Below are positions 30,394 through 35,582 of a stretch of DNA of 35,582 nucleotides, one piece after another; positions within the stretch are counted from its first letter, which is position 1, and each line of letters starts with the position of its first letter. Location of the stretch: contig JAGAVE010000021.1 in the NCBI GenBank assembly GCA_017942105.1, positions 1 through 35,582 of the forward strand, given 5' to 3'. A program made the translations under genes and the position numbers. A model generated the notes under the pieces. That model worked only from the letters and a program-made list of their open reading frames with translations, searched no databases and was not told the DNA's origin. This stretch comes from Clostridia bacterium (GTDB lineage Bacteria > Bacillota > Clostridia > Oscillospirales > Acutalibacteraceae).

Positions 30394-32421
30394 TTAATTC
30401 ATAACATATTCTCCTGAGAATAATTCCGAGATCGCAGTCTTAAGGTTGCGATTTTCTTCTTTTATAAAGTCAGGGTCGTCAATAATCAATTCTCGTGCAA
30501 ACCGATTTGCCTCGTTGAGTAGAGCCGTGTCCGTAAGCATTGCAATCTTCATTTCAGGCAGACCGTGCTGACGGGAACCGAAGAAATCACCTGGACCTCT
30601 CATTTTAAGGTCTTCGTCTGCAATCTTGAAACCGTCGGTCGTGCTTGTCATAACCTTCATTCTTCGTTGTGCAGATTCATTCTGCGCATCGGTTATAAGA
30701 ATGCAGGTGGATTTATACTTTCCTCTGCCGATACGGCCTCTGAGCTGATGAAGCTGAGAAAGGCCGAACCTTTCGGCGTTTTCAATAACCATAATTACGG
30801 AATTCGGCACATCAACGCCGACTTCAATAACGGTTGTTGAAACGAGAAGCTTTGTTTCTCCCGAAACAAATTTTGACATAACCTCTTCTTTGTCTTTAGG
30901 TTTCATCTTTCCGTGAAGAAGACCGACCGTGTAGCCGCTGAAAAATCCCCTTGCAATATTTTCAGAATATTCCTGAGCCGCCGCAAGGTCAGATTCACCT
31001 TCTTCAACAAGGGGGCAGACGATGTATCCCTGCCGTCCCTCATCGAGATGCTTTTTGACATAATTGAAAGCTCTGTGCCTTTTTGCAGTATCAATTGCAT
31101 AGGTTTCAATCGGCTGTCTGCCGGGGGGAAGCTCATCGAGAATTGAGACATCGAGGTCTCCGTAAAGCATAAGCGCAAGTGTACGGGGAATGGGAGTTGC
31201 AGACATAACCAGAGTGTGAGGTCTGTCACCCTTTCCGCTTAACGCGCCTCTGTGCTTAACGCCGAAGCGATGTTGCTCATCGGTGATAACCAACCCGAGA
31301 TTTTGAAATTCAACATCGTTCTGTATCAGCGCGTGAGTGCCGATGATAAGGTTAATTTCACCGTTTTTGAGCCGTGTTTTGATTTCTCTTTTATTCGCCG
31401 CTGTGACCGAACCGGTTAAAAGTGCAATTTTGATATCAGTATTTTTAAAAAAATTAAGGCAGGTTTTGTAATGTTGCTGGGCAAGGATTTCCGTTGGTGC
31501 CATAAATGCGCATTGATAACCGTTTTTTACAACAGTATAGATAAGAGCCGCGGCAACGGCTGTTTTACCTGAGCCGACATCGCCCTGAAGAAGTCTGTTC
31601 ATTGTGAAGTTTGATGTCATTTGCCGAATGCTTTCCGTGACGGCTCGCATCTGCGCTCCCGTAAGAGTAAAGGGGAGGCTATTTGTGAATTCTTCAGTAA
31701 AGTCTTCGGTGATGCTGACAGGTGTACTTTCTTTTCTGTTACCTTTCAGCTTCATAAGGCCGAGCTGGAAGATGAAGAGCTCTTCGAAAATCAGTCTGCG
31801 TCTTGCTTCGGAAACGGTGTCCTCGTTTGTCGGAAAATGGAGCTCGTACACAGCTTTATTGATTTCCATAAGGCACAGCTTGTCGCGAAGTGACTGAGGA
31901 ATACAGTCTGTAAAATAATCGCTTCTGATATCATATGCCTGACGAACAAGCTTTTCTATCGCCTTTGAATTGATACCTGCGCTCTGATGATATATAGGAC
32001 GGATGCGTATACCGTTTTCAACGGGGGCGATAAGAGGTGATGTCATCTCTCGCCTGTGGAAATTTCCGCCCACTTTGCCGTAGAAGAGATATTCTTCTCC
32101 TGCTTCAAGCGATTCTGCAGCATATTTGTTGTTAAAGATAGTTATGTTCATCAACGATTCGCCGTCTGTTACAACGGTTTTGTAAATAGTCATTCCTTTT
32201 CGTATTTTTGCCCCGCGTGGTTTATGGTTAACTATTGCGCGAATGCAGCAGCTTTCGTCAAAAGGAGCTGAAGCTATGGATGAAATTTTACTCCAGTCCA
32301 TATAATCACGGGGATAAAAACGCAAAAGGTCACCAACGGTGAAAATACCGAGCTTGTTAAGTATTTTTGCTCTTTTTTCACCGACGCCTTTTAAATATTG
32401 GATGTTGGTGTTTTTATCCAT
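30394..32421 (-). CDS. recG: ATP-dependent DNA helicase RecG
   Basis: A 675-residue branched-DNA helicase. The N-terminal part opens with the helix-hairpin-helix-like QYLKGVGEKRAKILNKLGI, followed by the OB-type wedge domain. The helicase domain has Walker A GDVGSGKT (280-287), the DEQH box (ITDEQHRFGVKHRG), SATPIPRTLAL, and the late motifs STTVIEVGVDVPN and QLRGRIGRG. The length is slightly below E. coli RecG. It remodels stalled forks and junctions, complementing RuvCAB at 6048. It starts in an overlapping TAATG with the solute-binding gene. Confidence 0.96.
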   Translation of the reverse strand: MDKNTNIQYLKGVGEKRAKILNKLGIFTVGDLLRFYPRDYMDWSKISSIASAPFDESCCIRAIVNHKPRGAKIRKGMTIYKTVVTDGESLMNITIFNNKYAAESLEAGEEYLFYGKVGGNFHRREMTSPLIAPVENGIRIRPIYHQSAGINSKAIEKLVRQAYDIRSDYFTDCIPQSLRDKLCLMEINKAVYELHFPTNEDTVSEARRRLIFEELFIFQLGLMKLKGNRKESTPVSITEDFTEEFTNSLPFTLTGAQMRAVTESIRQMTSNFTMNRLLQGDVGSGKTAVAAALIYTVVKNGYQCAFMAPTEILAQQHYKTCLNFFKNTDIKIALLTGSVTAANKREIKTRLKNGEINLIIGTHALIQNDVEFQNLGLVITDEQHRFGVKHRGALSGKGDRPHTLVMSATPIPRTLALMLYGDLDVSILDELPPGRQPIETYAIDTAKRHRAFNYVKKHLDEGRQGYIVCPLVEEGESDLAAAQEYSENIARGFFSGYTVGLLHGKMKPKDKEEVMSKFVSGETKLLVSTTVIEVGVDVPNSVIMVIENAERFGLSQLHQLRGRIGRGKYKSTCILITDAQNESAQRRMKVMTSTTDGFKIADEDLKMRGPGDFFGSRQHGLPEMKIAMLTDTALLNEANRFARELIIDDPDFIKEENRNLKTAISELFSGEYVMN

Positions 32422-33989
32422 TATTCAGCCGTCCATTCGTTGATGTTATAAAGATAGTCGCTGACGATAGTTTTGGGTGAAGTTTTAATTTTTGTTTTCT
32501 TTATTGCCACACCCCTGCGGTAAAGAACGGGGATAAACGGCAGGTCATCTGCAAAGGTATCAAGGAATTCCTGCATTGTTTTTTCTCCCTGCAGAAGGAG
32601 CTTATACGCCTCTGCTGATTTACATTCGTTGTCAATCCCGAATGAAGCTCCGCCGTTGCTGTTGAAAAAGGCGTTAAGACTAAAGCTTTCAGGAAGCTTG
32701 ACTTCTCCGATGTAAAGGTCATACGATCCGCTTTTGATTGCCTGAATATAATTATTATATGAGTATTCTTTAATGTTAACAACGATATCAGCTTCAGCGA
32801 GTGTTTGCTGAATGTTTCTTGCCATTGACAATTTGAAACTGTTTTCCTTATTGACAAGGAGCCTTAATTCGAGCTTGTCTCCGTCATCGTTATAGCGGAA
32901 GCCGTAGGTACTGCTGATGTTTTTGAATCCGGCATCCTTAAGAAGCTCGATTGCCGATTCTGCATCTGATTTGACCGGTATATATGAGCAACCTTTTATT
33001 CCGTAAAATGACGGATGGTACGCAGTTGAAGTCGGTACGGCGAAGCCTGAGAAAGATGATGCCGCAACCGTTTCTCTGTCTATAAGAAGGGATAATGCTC
33101 GGCGCACTTTGCTCTCATTTAAAACCTTACAGTCAGCGTTGATGCCTAAAAAGACAAGGTTTGTTGTGTCATAATAAGTGCTCGTTCCCGAATATCTTTT
33201 ATAATTGCCTTCTGAAAAGCTCTGCGTGTAAAAGTCTACCTCGTTAAGATCGAAAAGTCCCGTAACCGATGAAACTTCAGTAACATCGCGAAGGGAAATG
33301 TAATTGTAAATAGGAATGTATGAGCCGAGTCGTGTTTTGTTTGCAATCAGCTTTTCAGTTCCGTTTTCTTCCTTCAGAAAATATCTGCCACTGCCAATAG
33401 GGACGGAGGAAATGTCAGAAGAGCCTGAAGCGTTGCTGTCGCTGTTTTTCTTAATGACAGGGAAGAATAGATTTGCGACTTCATACGGGTTGGCGTTTTT
33501 GAGAGAAAAAACTATATTTCCGTTTCCGTTGTTACTTGCGTCCGTTATATTCTTCAAAGAAGGCGAATAAAAATCACTTCTTTTTGCAAGAACAAAAGAG
33601 TAAACAACATCGTCTACGGTAAGAGCGGAGCCGTCCGTGAATTTCAAGTTTGGCTTTATTTTGACTGTTATGACATCGGGTTCGGTAAAGGTGTAGCTTT
33701 CTGCAATGACGGGGATAGGCTTGAAATCGTTGCCGATATTGAAAAGCGGGTCATACATAAGTCTTGCGATGTCTCTGTTAGTTTCACCTGAGATATTGTA
33801 AGGATTAAGAGAATCTGTACGAAGAAAGGCTAGGGTGAAGCCTGCTTTATCATAGTTGATAACGGGGGGAGCAGTTGTCTGCTCGGTTGAATTCTCGTCT
33901 GCTGTTTCTTGGGGTGCACATGAAGAAAAAGAGGATACAATTAAAATCAGACACATCAGCGCAGAAAAGAGTTTTTTAGCGCAATTCAT
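32421..33989 (-). CDS. Family 5 solute-binding lipoprotein (oligopeptide type)
   Basis: A 522-residue extracytoplasmic solute-binding protein, family 5. The signal peptide ends in a lipobox (SSFSSC, Cys24), followed by a Glu/Thr-rich spacer. Family blocks include INYDKAGFTLAFLRTDSLNP, ARLMYDPLFNIGNDFKPIPV, the VITVKIKPNLKFTDGSALTV segment, and RRALSLLIDRETVAA. Members bind peptides, nickel or related solutes for ABC importers. No permease or ATPase gene is nearby, so it either works with a remote transporter or has another job. Overlaps recG by one base; GAGGTGACAAA precedes the ATG. Confidence 0.88.
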   Translation of the reverse strand: MNCAKKLFSALMCLILIVSSFSSCAPQETADENSTEQTTAPPVINYDKAGFTLAFLRTDSLNPYNISGETNRDIARLMYDPLFNIGNDFKPIPVIAESYTFTEPDVITVKIKPNLKFTDGSALTVDDVVYSFVLAKRSDFYSPSLKNITDASNNGNGNIVFSLKNANPYEVANLFFPVIKKNSDSNASGSSDISSVPIGSGRYFLKEENGTEKLIANKTRLGSYIPIYNYISLRDVTEVSSVTGLFDLNEVDFYTQSFSEGNYKRYSGTSTYYDTTNLVFLGINADCKVLNESKVRRALSLLIDRETVAASSFSGFAVPTSTAYHPSFYGIKGCSYIPVKSDAESAIELLKDAGFKNISSTYGFRYNDDGDKLELRLLVNKENSFKLSMARNIQQTLAEADIVVNIKEYSYNNYIQAIKSGSYDLYIGEVKLPESFSLNAFFNSNGGASFGIDNECKSAEAYKLLLQGEKTMQEFLDTFADDLPFIPVLYRRGVAIKKTKIKTSPKTIVSDYLYNINEWTAE

Positions 33990-34002
33990 TTTGTCACCTC
34001 AT

Positions 34003-34776
34003 TTATTTAATCGAAATAGGCTCGGCTGATACGGTAAGCCCTGTTTTTTCATCGATTTCAAAAATACAACCGTCAAGCTGAATGTTGCTTTCGCATGCCT
34101 TGAATCTCGTTGGAAGACCTGTTTTCAATGCCTTGATAACACATTCACTTTCAACCCCGAGAACGGAATTTGCAGAGCCGCACATTCCGAGGTCAGTGAT
34201 ATAACCCGTACCTCCGGGGAGGATTTGCGCATCTGCAGTCTGAACATGGGTATGAGTTCCGAAAAATGCAGATACTCTTGAATCAGCATAAATGGCAAGA
34301 GCACGTTTTTCACCCGTCGATTCAGCGTGAAAATCAACAACCTTGATTTTACAATCCTCGATTTCCTTGATTGCTTCATCAAGGCTGTCAAAAGGATTTG
34401 CAAAGCTTGAATTTGTGTAAGCAGTACCAATGAGGTTGATTATCCCGATACGGTATGAACCCATATCAAGGCTTGTAACGCCTCTGCCGGGTACGCTTTT
34501 ATGCATATTGTAGGGGCGGATGATGTCAGTTCTGTCATCTAGGTAGGCTTGAATTTCAGCTCTTTTGAAAACATGATTTCCGGTTGTTATAATATCAACG
34601 CCGCTTGCGAAAAGATAGTCGGCTGAAAACGGAACAATACCGTTTCCTGTTGCTGAGTTTTCTCCGTTTGCGATGCAGACATCTATGTTATAAAGTTTTT
34701 TGAGTCCCGGAAGCTTTTTACGGACGAATTCGCATCCGCTGTTGCTGACAATATCACCCAGGGCAAGCAGTTTCAT
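34003..34776 (-). CDS. ymdB: YmdB-family metallophosphoesterase
   Basis: A 257-residue calcineurin-like phosphodiesterase of the YmdB (TIGR00282) family. The metal-site blocks are visible: LGDIVSNSG with D8, ANGENSATG, TGNHVFK, a catalytic His in VVDFHAES, and the closing GTHTHVQTAD. YmdB in B. subtilis acts on cyclic nucleotides and affects biofilm and sporulation decisions. The ATG follows AAAGGAGC. Its first 23 bases overlap the end of the MATE gene. Often found near rny in Firmicutes; here it is near recG instead. Confidence 0.92.
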   Translation of the reverse strand: MKLLALGDIVSNSGCEFVRKKLPGLKKLYNIDVCIANGENSATGNGIVPFSADYLFASGVDIITTGNHVFKRAEIQAYLDDRTDIIRPYNMHKSVPGRGVTSLDMGSYRIGIINLIGTAYTNSSFANPFDSLDEAIKEIEDCKIKVVDFHAESTGEKRALAIYADSRVSAFFGTHTHVQTADAQILPGGTGYITDLGMCGSANSVLGVESECVIKALKTGLPTRFKACESNIQLDGCIFEIDEKTGLTVSAEPISIK

Positions 34777-35582
34777 TTTCTTCTTTGCTCCTTTTCAGTA
34801 ATTTTCTGTAAGTCACGGCGTACATTGCAATGAGCACGATTCCCGTTATCAGCCACGAAACGGGATATGAGAAATAAAGGACGAACATTGAGCGGTATCT
34901 TGTAAAAACTGTATAAACCCAGACGACGCGCAATCCGCACACGCCGATCAAAGAGACGATCATCGGAATAACGGATTTGCCGAGGCCGCGCATCTGACCG
35001 GTCGTAACATCGAGAACACTGTTGATAATATATGTTACCGCGAAGAGCTTGAGTCGAATGAGTCCCATATCGATAACTTCACTGTCAGTTGAAAAAATTG
35101 TAAGAATCTGAGGGCCGAGTGTCAGCAATATGACGCCGAAAAATGCGGCAATTGCGGCGCTAATTCCTACGCAATTGAAATAAATTTTTCGTATTCGTTT
35201 GTATTGTCCTGCGCCGAGATTTTGAGAGGTAAAGGTAGTTGCTGTCTGTGAAACGGAGTTGCAACAGGTGAAAATAACGCTATCAACATTTCCTGAGGCA
35301 GTATTACCCGCTATCGCGGCAGCTCCGAACGAATTGATTGAAGATTGGATTATAACATTTGAAAGGGAGAAAAGTGAACCCTGAAGTCCTGCTGGAATTC
35401 CGATTTTCAAGATATCAAGAAGCTCAGCTTTGTAGAAGCGCAACTTTTTAATTGAAAGATGGATGTAGCTGTTTATGTTAAGAAGTATATAAAGAATGAA
35501 GAATGCGGAGACATATTGCGAAATAATCGTTGCCAGTGCAACCCCTGCAACATTCATATGAAATTTAACAACGAAAACGATA
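34754..35582 (-). CDS. MATE-family efflux transporter, C-terminal part (cut by window edge)
   Basis: The frame is open to the last base of the window, so the start is outside. About 275 residues are visible, covering roughly the second half of a 440-460-residue MATE transporter. MNVAGVALATIISQYVSAFFI ends the first bundle. IGIPAGLQGSLFSLSNVIIQ, the GNTASGN and NLGAGQYKRI blocks and six membrane segments make the second. MATE proteins export cationic drugs or metabolites using Na+ or H+. An internal Met at 35557 is not the start, because the frame continues upstream with IVFVVKFH. First visible gene of the leftward operon. Confidence 0.9.
   Translation of the reverse strand, partial: IVFVVKFHMNVAGVALATIISQYVSAFFILYILLNINSYIHLSIKKLRFYKAELLDILKIGIPAGLQGSLFSLSNVIIQSSINSFGAAAIAGNTASGNVDSVIFTCCNSVSQTATTFTSQNLGAGQYKRIRKIYFNCVGISAAIAAFFGVILLTLGPQILTIFSTDSEVIDMGLIRLKLFAVTYIINSVLDVTTGQMRGLGKSVIPMIVSLIGVCGLRVVWVYTVFTRYRSMFVLYFSYPVSWLITGIVLIAMYAVTYRKLLKRSKEENETACPG

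Overview
The window looks like a chromosomal segment of a low-to-moderate GC Gram-positive anaerobe of the class Clostridia, probably an Oscillospiraceae/Ruminococcaceae-type gut bacterium. This rests on the gene content and order (yceD-rpmF, a DUF512 radical-SAM gene beside der, ruvCAB, group II ECF transporter genes beside truA, DUF5711-CvpA-pgsA, YmdB), strong AGGAGG-type ribosome binding sites, TTGACA-17-TATAAT promoters and many hairpin-plus-T-run terminators. No transposase, integrase, tRNA or CRISPR array was seen. The taxonomic statement is an inference from gene content, not from a marker search.

Layout. 1-288: C-terminal end of an unidentified gene. 319-3844: yceD and rpmF behind a consensus promoter, then a DUF512 radical-SAM gene and der. 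3855-5945: a compact AT-rich accessory module. It has a leftward XRE repressor and a rightward set of four genes: a JAMM/JAB metallopeptidase, a six-cysteine mini-protein, a protein made of 14-residue GEGGYD repeats, and a three-helix membrane protein. The two arms are separated by a perfect 45-bp palindrome lying on the promoter. 5991-18464: an unbroken 12-gene rightward run, ruvC-ruvA-ruvB-glmM-methyltransferase-ecfA1-ecfA2-ecfT-truA-DUF5711-cvpA-pgsA-ClpE-like unfoldase (13 genes counting the unfoldase), ending in a strong shared terminator. 18463-19850: a leftward pair, a GT-D-fold glycosyltransferase and a membrane-anchored protein. 19857-23320: a Fur-family (Zur-like) regulator with znuA-znuC-znuB and a flavin-reductase-domain protein. 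23344-23556: a solitary 5S rRNA gene with its own consensus promoter and terminator. 23616-25236: a leftward secreted LCAT-like hydrolase. 25279-26438: a BMP-family lipoprotein. 26437-28166: a leftward acyl-CoA synthetase, divergent from a patatin-like lipase (28237-29088). 29091-30389: a second accessory cassette of XRE, VanZ-like and DUF5067 genes, bounded by a near-identical inverted pair of terminator hairpins. 30394-35582: a leftward operon of a MATE transporter (cut by the window edge), ymdB, a family 5 solute-binding lipoprotein and recG.

Functionally, most of the window is housekeeping: ribosome and tRNA maturation, Holliday-junction processing, cell-wall precursor and phospholipid synthesis, vitamin or metal uptake, zinc homeostasis and proteolysis. 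The two XRE-controlled cassettes are the accessory parts. Both have the same design: an XRE repressor on the minus strand, target genes diverging from a palindromic operator placed on a consensus promoter, hairpin terminators at both ends, and insertion between conserved genes. The first (3855-5945) is the best candidate for an undescribed system, because it joins an intact JAMM peptidase to a tandem-repeat protein with four regularly spaced Gly-Gly sites. No intergenic stretch longer than about 300 bases lacks a feature.
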